Assembly: GCF_019925205.1 (NCBI RefSeq)
Contig: NC_083564.1
Span: forward strand, 16,402,134 to 16,466,133
Reading direction: 5' to 3'
Length of the DNA stretch: 64,000 nucleotides
Origin: Metopolophium dirhodum
Lineage: Eukaryota > Arthropoda > Insecta > Hemiptera > Aphididae
In this document: piece by piece, positions 48,693 to 59,333 of the stretch
Numbering within the stretch: the stretch's first letter is position 1
Layout: every line of letters begins with the position of its first letter
Notes under the pieces: generated by a model
The model's input: only the letters and a program-made list of their open reading frames with translations
The model's database searches: none
Told to the model about the DNA's origin: nothing
Made by a program: the position numbers and the translations under genes

Positions 48693-48898
48693 TAGGGCCG
48701 AATACAGATACTAATAATGATACTATAATATAGATATCTTCTCTACATCGTGACTAATACTAAAAAAATTTAGTGTGAACCACGGATTAAGATGTACATG
48801 TTAATCATAGCGGTGTGAACCCGGCTTAAGGTCTATGTAGTATGTATTATCTATCACGGCTGTAGTAGTGTAGTTATATATTAATTTATCATTTAGTT

Positions 48899-48927
48899 GT
48901 ATAGATATCATTATGATATCTATACAT
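48899..48927. repeat. Nearly perfect 29-base palindrome
   Basis: TGTATAGATATCAT and ATGATATCTATACA, perfect 14-bp arms, are separated by a single T. It could act as a cruciform or a dimeric protein site, or be chance in AT-rich DNA. Confidence 0.7.
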
Positions 48928-49069
48928 TTTGAAGAAGGCCTTCCAGGCCCGGTTATCTCTATATTTTTGTCATCGAATGTCCGTGACCACAATCCAACAG
49001 TCGTGTGATAAACGTGAATCGTCGGTGCGGGTCCGAGAGAAAAATTTGTGGTTTGTAACATCTTGTAGG

Positions 49070-49096
49070 CACGGACTTATATTATTTTAGTCCGTG
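49070..49096. repeat. Inverted CACGGAC pair
   Basis: CACGGACTTATATTATTTT continues into TTAGTCCGTG. This is two copies of the dispersed CACGGACTAA terminus facing each other with almost nothing between, like a collapsed MITE. Confidence 0.6.
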
Positions 49097-49797
49097 CTTG
49101 TAGGTTTTTTTAATATGTTATCTATGGTTGTAACTAGGTATATAAAATATATATATATAATAACATTAAAAATACAGTATTAGTCGAGATCGACGAAATT
49201 TCCCGATTTAAACGGACTCGAATGCACCAATAGAATATAGATCCCATAATAAATTTAACAAGTTAGTTAATCATGATAGATCCATTTTGTCATGCTCGTT
49301 CACGTTTTCGGTTTCGGTAGAAATTGCTTTGTCTGCAGGCGACACTGTAAGCGGCGGCAACTCGCGGTCGCTCGCCGCCAGAGTTCATTAGTGTCGTGTA
49401 AACAAAAGTCGCGTTTTCCTCCGGCAAACACAACAACAATAATACACCAAGACGTATCAACTAACACATTAACACAACACCACTTAGTTTTTGTCTAGCG
49501 TGTGTGTCGTAACGTCGTGTGTTTGTGCTCCGTACCGTGAATACATACAATATACACAAAATAATATTGTAAAACACCACTGCGGTGTATCACCGTGTTT
49601 ATTTGAGTATACATATATAGGCACGTTCTCTCTCATTTTTCTTCCATAATCGTCCGGAGGATTTTCCGCAATGTGAGCTATTTTGATCACCGATCGACAC
49701 GACGACGACGATCATTCTTTCCGTTCCCGGTCTCGAAAACAATTGAGCCAAAATCTCCAGTCTCCTTCTATCTGCTATAATCTGTTTAACCTCCGCT

Positions 49798-50592
49798 ATG
49801 GAAGACGAACTGCACTGCATCGCCTGCAAGCAGCTGTTCAACAACCCGGTGCTGTTGCCGTGCTACCATGCGTTGTGCCTGAACTGTGCGGTACACGCGC
49901 AGCGACCGCTGGAGCCGACCGTGCCGCAAGAGAACAGCGGTAACTCGACGACCAGTGGTAGCAGCACGGCCGAGTCACACGCGTCTGACTGCCATCCAGA
50001 ATCGGACAAGCTGTCCATACTCAGCGAGACGGACAGCGGCGTAGTGTGCAACAGCCGGCCGAACAGCTACCTGGGCACATCCAACCACATCGGCGGAGGC
50101 ATCATCGCGTTCCCACCGATCATGGCCGGCTCGTATTCGCTGTCGTGTCCGGCCTGCAGGAAGACCGTGTACTTTGATGACAACGGCGCGCACAACTTGC
50201 CAAAGTACAGGACGATGAGGAACATTGTGGACCGTTATGGTGAGCTTAGGCACATTGTTCCCAAGTGCCAGCTGTGCGAAAGCGAACCTGCAGCCGACGC
50301 CACCGTGCTGTGCGAGCAGTGCGAGGTGCTGTACTGTGACTCGTGTCGTGACAACTGTCATCCGTCCAGGGGCCCGTTGGCCAAGCACAACCTGCTGGAG
50401 CCAACAGTTGGCAAGGTGGCGCTCAGGAACAAGATCAGAAACAGGGACATCATCTGCAACGAACACGAAGAAGAGTGCCTGTCCATGTACTGTATGGTCT
50501 GTAAGACACCAGTTTGCGCTGTGTGTATGCACGAATCGAGACATTCGAGTCATGACGTACAAGCCATCAACACCATGTGCAAAGCTCAAAAG
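49798..50592 (+). CDS. TRIM9: E3 ubiquitin-protein ligase TRIM9, first coding exon (partial)
   Basis: Neuronal C-I class TRIM ubiquitin ligase. The exon encodes 265 residues and ends AAG|GTAACA, a donor in phase 0. The RING finger is split: C7, C10, C22, H24, C27 and C30 are followed by a Ser/Thr/Gly-rich insert (about 31-115) before C117 and C120, the arrangement known from animal TRIM9/TRIM67. B-box 1 runs from about C157 to H196 and B-box 2 from about C220 to H252. MEDELHC is chosen as start because it matches the family and no upstream in-frame ATG is better. The coiled coil, COS, FN3 and SPRY parts are not visible up to 64000, so the gene continues past the window. The exon is strikingly G+C-rich, with mostly G or C at third positions, unlike its neighbours. 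Confidence 0.95.
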
Positions 50593-52951
50593 GTAACACT
50601 ACCACTGTCCATTTTGTAACAGGTAAAGGTACCTAGGTACCTACATAGTAATAATATGTTTATCACTAGTTAGTAAGTCAATACCCCTCAAGTAATAAAT
50701 AAGTGTTTGCCAAGGATTTATATTATATCATGTTAACGGTGTGATTTAGTTTGTTGGGTTGTTGCTACTCATAAAGCACCCACTTCATATATACTAATCC
50801 AAGATTTTGTAAATTTTTTAGACTTGTTGTTCACTGTTTCAACTATTATACTTAAATACATTCTACAAATAAATAGTTGGGTCACATTGTAATGAAAAAG
50901 TTGAAAACAAATTAATAGGGTAAAGATATAATATTTGTAATTAAAATGTAAAATCTACCTACTAAATTTTCTATTATAATTATTGAACAGTGAAGACAGT
51001 GTATTTCCAATCCTATACAAATACAACTTCTGTGATATTTATTACCTAATTAGTTTGGTTTATCAATACATGACATTACAGGAACTTTAAACTCATGTTT
51101 TACTGAGCCATAATATCTTCTGTAAAACTAAGAGTTCCTATATATAATAATAGTATAATAAGATGAGATAGTTTGATAACCTACTGTGGTGGAACTTAAG
51201 TTACTACTCATAATGTTCACTTATAAAGAACTATCAAAATCAAACAGATGGTTTGTTAATATATTGTTGTAAGGGATTGGTATATCAAAATAATATCCAC
51301 TGTGTTAAGACTGAATAATACCTTTAGGCTATTATAAACCCTTAAATTGAAATTACATAACTCTTAAGCCAGTGTTAAAACGCTTTATTTTGCAATAAAA
51401 GTAATTAATTATTAACTAGACTAGGTAATTATATTTTTAAATTATTTTTGGGGGGAAATTTATCATATCCATCACCTTTACGCAAAATAATTTGTTTTTC
51501 TAGTGAAAATGAAAATACCATCCTTAAATTTGAATTTATAGTTTATTTATTGACTTATTCTATAATTAAATAACAACAAAATGTTTTAAATATAATTGGA
51601 AATTCGTAAAAATGTCTAAATATAAGAACATTTTAAAAGTATTTTTAACACAAAAGTGCGAGCAAGTGTTTTTATTAAATTAATGGTTACTCTTTCTCGT
51701 TTATACCAATAATTTTATAACTAAACAAATTTAAAAGTATAAACATAATTTTTTAACAGTTATAGTTTTTTTTCCAAAAATCTGTTATGATGGATTGGAA
51801 ATTAAGGATTAAGGTCCATTTTACATAATATTTCATGCTTAGGTATATTTGTATAACTGATAACTCTAAGTTCATTTTGAATATTAATCATATAAATATG
51901 ATTAATTATATTAAAAACGATATAGGACTAATTGAGATTAATTATTAGATCGTTTTTTTACTGTGAAGTATGAAACTGTAGTGTTGTATCTATTGAAGAA
52001 ATTCGTTACACCAAATCGATAATACAATATGTATATATATATTATTCAGGTATATCGGGAGGCATATTGTTTAAGATAATTAAAACTTATTAGCGTTTAC
52101 ATAAACACACACGTGCCCTACTACTTTGTAATTTAGGATAGTCAGGTCGAGTTAAGTCACGATTTAAACACGGATGAAGGCAATTTTCACAATGGCTGAC
52201 TTAATTAAACACTTAAAAAACAGAAAGAAACGAAATGCGAACAGAAATCTGATACTTTTAAATGTTTTATTTTTAAACAGGGGAGAACGTTTCGTCCTCG
52301 GTTTCAACAGAAATGAATAGACTGAAGTTTACACAGTAAAATAATATTATAAAATATATATTTAAATGTATCTGTGAGGCTAATAACTAATAAGGTATAA
52401 ACTTATAACTTATGTATGAATCTTCTATCTTCTATACCCAAACGTTTCAAAAATAGTATGTTATAATATGACAGGTGATGAACTTGGCCTTAGGGTATAG
52501 ACTCAATACTTTTCAATACATGTCGTACTTTATTAGAATAATTGTATGTTTTTTGTAAATTATAACCTGTTGTAACTTACTGATAAATCAGGTAAATAAA
52601 TACAACTTTTAGAGATTTAATTGTCACTTCTTTCAAGTTCATATTTTGATGTATATAGTTGGGAGGGCCGATGGTTAGGTTTTTCATGAGTAAGTTTTCA
52701 ACTTTATAGAAGGAATTGTAGTATTTTAAAACTTTTTACGAAAATAAAACATAACTCACTTAACTGTATAGTAGACGCAATGTTATTTTATTAGTTTTCG
52801 GTCTAGGTATATATCAATTACGTTTAAAGTAGTTGATTTTTTTTCTTTTATTAACGAGTAAATGTACCTATTTATTTATAAATATAGGTATACGCGTGTT
52901 GCTTGAACCAGGTAGGTAGGTAGGTATTTAATTTGTTTTTAATCTAGTTAT
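50593..52951 (+). other. Start of TRIM9 intron 1
   Basis: Follows the GTAACA donor. If the assembly order is right, everything from here to the window end is intron. AT-rich, with no exon, domain or strong repeat recognised in this part. Reading on past the donor gives only a short tail ending at 50619. Confidence 0.6.
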
Positions 52952-53932
52952 TAGTGCCGTAGCCAGGGGGTGGGCACTAAGAGCACGTGCCCCCCCACCG
53001 AAATTTTTTTTTGGCTTGTTTTATATTATATTAAATGTTTGATAAATTAAAAGTTGAGGCTGTCGAAAGCGAACCATTTTGATGGGGTCAGATTTAGGAA
53101 ATATCCCGGGAAATATATTGTACATCCATCGTTAGTGCTGTGTGACTGGTAATTAGTGTGTGTGGGTTCCCCGAAGGCTTTATGATGTATTATTAAACAT
53201 AAACGACAGCTAAGATTTTTGGACCTCAGTAACGTACATACGCGCAGTCACGTCAGTATATTTTCAATTTTGTGATAAAAATATGTTTAACTCCCGTGTG
53301 CCACGAAACTCCAAAAAGCGGGAGAAAAATTCACCCTGTACCAAAAGCCCTATTTTAATTTTGAAAACATATTTGAATTCCTTAATCTCTTTTCTAGGTT
53401 ATGGAGGAAATGGATTTTTGATTTGTAATATTGTTTAATTAGTATAAACGTATAGTACCAAATTAATTATTTTTTTCAAAATTCACTCTTACTTTAATAT
53501 TACTAAAAAAAAGAAATTTGATTCCTACAAAACACAAATAAAAAGCGGAGAAATTCTTATATTTTTCCGCTTATTGGTCTAAATGCACAAAAAACGACCA
53601 GCTTTCAAAAGCCCTAATATAGTCTTGAATTTTTGTTAGTAAATTTTAATAATATTCGAACAAAAAATGGAATGTTTTGTTTTCAACACATTTTGATATA
53701 ATGATAATATATTAATATGCTTATATTAATGAATACATTAACCTATAGTTTACAATAATATTAATACATTGTTATATTAAATGTTGGTACCATAGTTGTT
53801 AACATATCTAAAGTCATAAAAAGAGTAGATACACTTTATGAACAAATGGGTCATAATTAGATATTCTAGCATTTCAAAGGCTAGAGAAAAAAATTAAGTG
53901 CCCTCCCAAAAGTTTTTCTGGCTACGGCACTG
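52952..53932 (+). mobile_element. Non-autonomous hAT-like element, copy 2
   Basis: The left end TAGTGCCGTAGCCAGG (first base C in copy 1) and the right end GGCTACGGCACTG are inverted termini. The flanks CTAGTTAT (52944-52951) and CTATTTAT (53933-53940) match at 7 of 8 bases. The interior is closely similar to 9425-10397 over its whole length, with small insertions and deletions. No transposase. Confidence 0.75.
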
Positions 53933-54186
53933 CTATTTATACATATTCTTTTATTATTAAAACTTTCTGTTTTAGTTATGGCTTGTCTACTGTTAAATTC
54001 AAATTTTAACGTTTAAATTTAATATTAATTCTTCTTAATATTTTTGGACAGCCAATTGAAAGAGTACCTATATATTTATCACATTTGAGATTAAATTACT
54101 GGTTGATATAAATTATTTTATACATTTTACTTAAATTTTTAAATTCTCAATTTGTACTAAAATTATAACGAAACAAATTTAATACA

Positions 54187-54852
54187 GGAGCGTCATTTCA
54201 ACTTTTTTTTGGTGTTAACATGTTTGCAGGCTATTCAAATCATTACCAGGTCATATAGAAAACTTTTTTTTTTTTTTTTTGGGGGGGGGGGGGTTCTAGT
54301 AAGGAAAAAACGAGGGAAAAAAACTAGAATATTTGTATAATTTATTTAATCTGTCACTTATAATTTTATTAAAATATCATAATATTGTTACTATTTTTGA
54401 CGAACTATATGTAGGTACTTTTAATGTATTTATTTTATATTGTGGATACCAGTGTATAGTGGTATTTACACTTGGTAAATAAATGTATGGGTATAAACCA
54501 CCTTATAATAAAATACATAACCGAACCTAATCTACACATTTTTTCTCCCTACATACTCAAAATATAATATAATATTATAGCTAGCGTAGTTAGCTTAATA
54601 AAACCAGACATTTATTTTATGGGTACCCTTCTTCACAATGTTTGTGTTATAATTTTATCAATTGTAATATTGTGGGACAATAAAACCACATCAAACATTC
54701 TTGGAAATTAAACATTAGTACGATACCTTTTTTTTAATACTGAAAAAATATAAAAATATATATAATATAAAACAATCAGGTATATCGGCGCGGCACAGCA
54801 GGCCCAACAAGGCATTTAAAAAAAAAATTGGCCCAAATGTACACCCTGCACT
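54187..54852 (+). repeat. Second copy of the repeat at 2077-2640
   Basis: Shares GTCATTTCAACTTTTTTTT, the T-run/G-run junction, TTGACGAACTATATGTAG, TTTATTTTATGGGTACCCTT and AATGTACACCCTGCA with the interior of the 1.9 kb element. It lacks that element's CATAGGCGCAA outer ends and carries about 100 extra bases near 54425-54525. Confidence 0.65.
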
Positions 54853-55663
54853 CTCTATTACTCTAAGCATTTACTAGGTATGTTGAACATTTTGGTTTTG
54901 GGATTTATAGGTGTATTAAAAAATAAACGTCTATGTTTTTCGAGTGGCTGCACAATGTCTTCATTATTATTTTACAAGTGTATTTTCGCTCCTATAGTGA
55001 TATCAATTATTTAAGTCAATAACGCAGGGAAAGAAAAATGTACTCCGTCAAATTTAATGGGTCTTGATGGGTATATTTTACGAGTAGCTATACCTATAGT
55101 CAACCGGAAGCATGGGGGGAGATTGAAGGCGGGCGGAAAAGCAATATTCGCGTAAAGCCTGAGTCCCCTAGGGGATATTTGATTTGATTTTCAATATTAT
55201 CTCCCGACAAAAGTTAAACACTGAAGGCGAACGAAGTCATGTTGTTAGTCGGAAGTCATTTCTCTGACATTTACGGACATTTACTTTAAACTTCAAGCAT
55301 TGTTTATAAGAATTCAGATCAATATTGAAATGCGTTGTATTATGAACCTTATCATGACCATGCTTAAAACTATAAAATATATAAAACTTGAGACATTTTT
55401 GCTCATTCCAGGCGCTATTGTTTATTATTTTTTCCATAGTTAAAAATATGTGCGTAGTAGGTACTAGTAAACAATGATTAGACTGTAGAATTCAATATGG
55501 ATTTTATTAAAATCTCCACTGTTATTTCCTATTTGTTTAAAATTTCAATAGTAATACAATGTTAATTAACAAATATTTTATATGTGTAGGTTTACCCATA
55601 TATATTTTATAGATACACATATATTTATTTTTGATTTATTCGAGTTAAAATTTAAAAAAAACA

Positions 55664-57121
55664 TTTTAGATTCTGAGCGAAGCGATGAATGTATTGATTT
55701 TACAATGATGTGTGTTTTTTTTTTAATTTTTTAATTTTTTTTTTTTATTTTTGTGCTTGTCATCACCTTTTAGGACAGTAAAAGTGCTTGGATTTTCTTC
55801 AATAGTAACTTTTCTGATAGGAAAGTGAATCTAGTTGGTACTTTGGGGGGGTCAAAAGTAAAAATTTCCCAGTAATTTTCACAATCGACGTGAAAAACAA
55901 AAGAAAAATTAAGAAAAAACGGGAATTTTTACGCAAAATCTGTTTTCGAGAAAATAGATTTTGGTTTTTGGTGTAACTCTAAAACAAATGACCGTAGGGA
56001 CATGAAATTTTGACTGAATGTTTATATTAGCATTTTCTATACACCATACAATTTACAAAATATTTTGACTCTTTTTGAGCTGTTTACGGCCATTGTAAGT
56101 TTTCAATTTTTTTAGTTTTTTTTTCTATAAATATCAATAAAATTTTATCTGTTGAGTAAAAAAGCTTGAAAATTTAATAGAAGGCTCCTAGGTTATTGTT
56201 TCAAAGGCAGATGAAAAAAATTAAAAATCCTTAGTCACAGTTTTTATAAGCATTTAAAGTTCAAATTTTGACAAAATACGAAAAAATCACGAAAAATAGC
56301 AAATTATTTTGAGTTGAGAATTCATAAAAATTTTTTCTAAGATTTGAAAATGTAATATAAGATTACTCATAAGTTTGTCTACCTTTATCAAAAAAAAAAA
56401 AATGTCTACAAGAAACTTAAATTAAATTTTTATGAGCGTCTGAAATTTATATTTTTACAACATTTGATATTCACTCGATTTCTCATGTAACCATTTTCTT
56501 ATTTTATTGTAATTAAAAAACGAATGACTGTAGATACTTGAAAATTTCACTGAATGTTTATATTAGCATTTTCTATACACCATAAATTTTGAAAATATTT
56601 TGACTCTTTTTGAGCGGTTTACGGACATTGTGAGTTTTCAATTTTTTTAGTTTTTTTTTCTATAAATATCAATAAAAATTTTTTTGTTGGGTAAAAAAGC
56701 GTGAAAATTGAATATAAGGCTCCTGTTATATCGTTCTAATAGCAGTTGAAAAATATTAAAAATACATAGGCACAATTTTTTTTTATAAGCATTTAAAGTT
56801 CAAATTTTGACAACATTTATCAAATTTATAATTTATTAATTATTTTGTAGTTAATAATGTATAAAATGTTTAACTTTTATGGCTAAGGATTGAAAATTTA
56901 AAACAAGGCTCCACGTAAATAGGTTATATATAAATTACTTTATTCACAATAATATCATCAAATATATTTGGTAATATCATAGGCTGACTGACCGTTTACG
57001 CTCAGAATCGTTTTTCTTATACAATGATATTATATCATTGAATTCAAATTTAACACCATCTATTACAGTGACCCACTTGTAACCTACTGTACAGCAGAGC
57101 GACATCCACTCATCCACCTTT
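55664..57121 (-). mobile_element. Main interspersed repeat, longest copy
   Basis: Begins TTTTAGATTCTGAGCGAAGC and ends GACATCCACTCATCCACC, reverse-oriented relative to the copy in RPL36A. Internally, a block of about 400-450 bases (TAAGCATTTAAAGTTCAAAT, GAATGTTTATATTAGCATTT) occurs twice in tandem. About 1.46 kb; non-coding. Confidence 0.75.
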
Positions 57122-58460
57122 TTTTTAATTTATTTACAAAAATGCCAGTTTAAATTATAGTTTTAAATTTTAATATTTGGTGTTGTGAATGCTGAACTAA
57201 ATTCTTAAGCTTTGTAACTTGTGTAGGCAGCAAAATCATTTTTGTGTATATACTCTAGTTTGTTATGTCCAAGTTTTTATAACAAACTTTTGTAGTGATA
57301 TTGGGAACTTTTCGTCTGTGGTTTAAATTTGAAGCCTCTTATTGTATTCATCCTCATGTAATCTGTACATCGTACTGATTAATTTTTTAAATTCTGTATT
57401 AGAAAATGACTTGTCTACCTACATTAATTCATGAATTTTTAAATTACTTATAATTGAAAGTGGGCATTATAAAATACATTTTATCAAAAATATTATTGTA
57501 GTTACCTACATTTCCAGACGAGTAATGATTTTTTATAGATTTCTTCTACCTAATTGAAATTGCCCTAACAAAATGTTCTTATTACAATAGTATTATTGTA
57601 CATTAATTTTTTGGTGTGCTACTACCGAGTAATTTGTCTGTGTCCCACAATTTATTTTAGTTAATTGTTTTTATAGGTTATATATATAGCTAGGTATATA
57701 TTATACACTTTATAGAACGTTAAATATAGGTACTTCATATATAGATATGGGCAGTGGGTCTTAAAGTTTGAACGAAATGCCATTCTTTTCACGTAGTAAA
57801 ACAATAAGCTGAATCTGTGAGAGACTGAATTAAATTTCCTTAATTTGAAAAGGGCTTGTACGAGGCTTATTAAGTTATACAAAGCGTACAAATGTACGGA
57901 CCGATGCAGCTTGTACACCGAAGAAGTTAATATTGACGAATAATTAATAAGGGTTATTGACGAGAAAGTTTTCTTCTTCGATTTTGGAAATAGGTCACTG
58001 AACATTGTAGTATAATATTATAGTGGTAGAATGATTTTTGAAATAAAATATCTCAACATAATTTGCTTTTAAATTTTTGTGCATTGACAGTAATTTTAAA
58101 TTTATATATTATTTGGTAGGTACAGTATATTCGTATTATTATTATAATAGGATGCATTTGTTCTTGGTTTTTTGGTTATTTACATCGCATATTCGCATAT
58201 AACACCAGCAGCTATGTAATGTACATTACATTGTTTCACCTCTAATCTAAAATGTAAGTCTCGTGCACGTGCACGCCCCTATACAGTGTATTACATTATT
58301 GTGCTAAATAACAATGTTATATACTCGGTTATATAGTAACGATAACAAAGCCTCATTTTAATCTATTCTACACAGAAGTAAATTAAGTCGTATAACTTCG
58401 TATTTATTAAAGCACATAATATCAGATATATTATATTGCTTTATACATAATATAATATAA
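57122..58460 (+). other. TRIM9 intron 1, no feature recognised
   Basis: AT-rich. A 114-codon minus-strand frame at 57661-58005 lacks family resemblance and is rich in F, Y, L and S, as expected of AT-rich noise. Confidence 0.4.
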
Positions 58461-59333
58461 AAAACGTGGATAAGTGGATGTCACTCTGCTGTAGGTTACA
58501 AGTTGGTCCATTAAGGATGGTGTTAAATTTGAATTCAATGATGTAATATCATTGTATAAGAAAAATGGTCTATTTACTATTTCCTAATTATATTTGATGA
58601 TATTATTGTGAATAAAGTAATTTATATATTCACCTTTTTACGTGGAACCTTGTTTTAAATTTTAAATCCTTAACTATAAAAGTTGAACATTTTATACATT
58701 TTTAACTACATAATAATTATTAAATTTTAAGTTTGATAAATTTTGTCAAAATTCGAACTTTAAATGCTTATAAAAAAAATTGTGCCTATGTATTTTTAAT
58801 AATTTTCAACTGCTATTGTAACAATATATCAGGAGCCTTGCATTAAATTTTCACGCTTTTTTACCCAACAAATAAAATTTTATTGATATTTATGGAAACA
58901 AAAACTAAAAAAATTGAAAACTGACAATGTTCCGAAACAGTTCAAAACAAATCAAAATATTTTGAAAATTTTATCGTGTATAGAAAATGTAAATATAAAC
59001 GACCAGTGAAAATTTCATGTATATACGTTCATTTGTTTTGGAGTTACACCAAAAACCAAAATCGATTTTGTGGAAAACCTATTTTGCGTAAAAATTCCCG
59101 TTTTTCCTTAATTTTTATGTTGTTTTTCCCGGCGCTTTTGAAAACTATTGAGAATTTTAAAATTTGACCTCCCGAATGCAGTAACTAGATTCACTTTCCC
59201 ATCGAACAAGATACTGTTGAAGTTAATCGATGCAGTTTTACTCCCCCAAACCGTAATGACAGACACAAAAATAAAAAAAAACACACATCATTGTAAAATC
59301 AATACATTTATCGTTCCACTCAGAATCTAAAAT
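58461..59333 (+). mobile_element. Main interspersed repeat, shorter copy
   Basis: Starts AACGTGGATAAGTGGATGTC and ends CACTCAGAATCTAAAATAC. At about 870 bp it lacks roughly one of the two internal blocks found in the 1.3-1.5 kb copies. Forward orientation. Confidence 0.7.

Larger units (their letters stand above)
47003..49797. other. Intergenic region and TRIM9 5' region
   Basis: No gene was accepted between 47.0 and 49.2 kb. Two plus- or minus-strand open frames (48072-48287 with one hydrophobic stretch, and 48801-49061) lack family support. From about 49280 to 49797 the base composition rises in G+C; this is probably the TRIM9 promoter and 5' UTR, but no start site can be fixed. Stray CACGGACTAA motifs lie at 47481, 48781 and 49070. 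Confidence 0.5.

Noticed and set aside
48801..49061. 86-codon minus-strand frame upstream of TRIM9
   Set aside because: It spans a palindrome and a MITE-like motif, and no homologous family is recognised.
49863..50589. Long antisense open frames under TRIM9 exon 1 (up to 204 codons)
   Set aside because: GC-rich third positions in the sense exon remove antisense stops; the antisense peptide has no recognisable domain.
57661..58005. 114-codon minus-strand frame
   Set aside because: Composition (F, Y, L, S, N) is typical of random AT-rich DNA and there is no domain or exon context.
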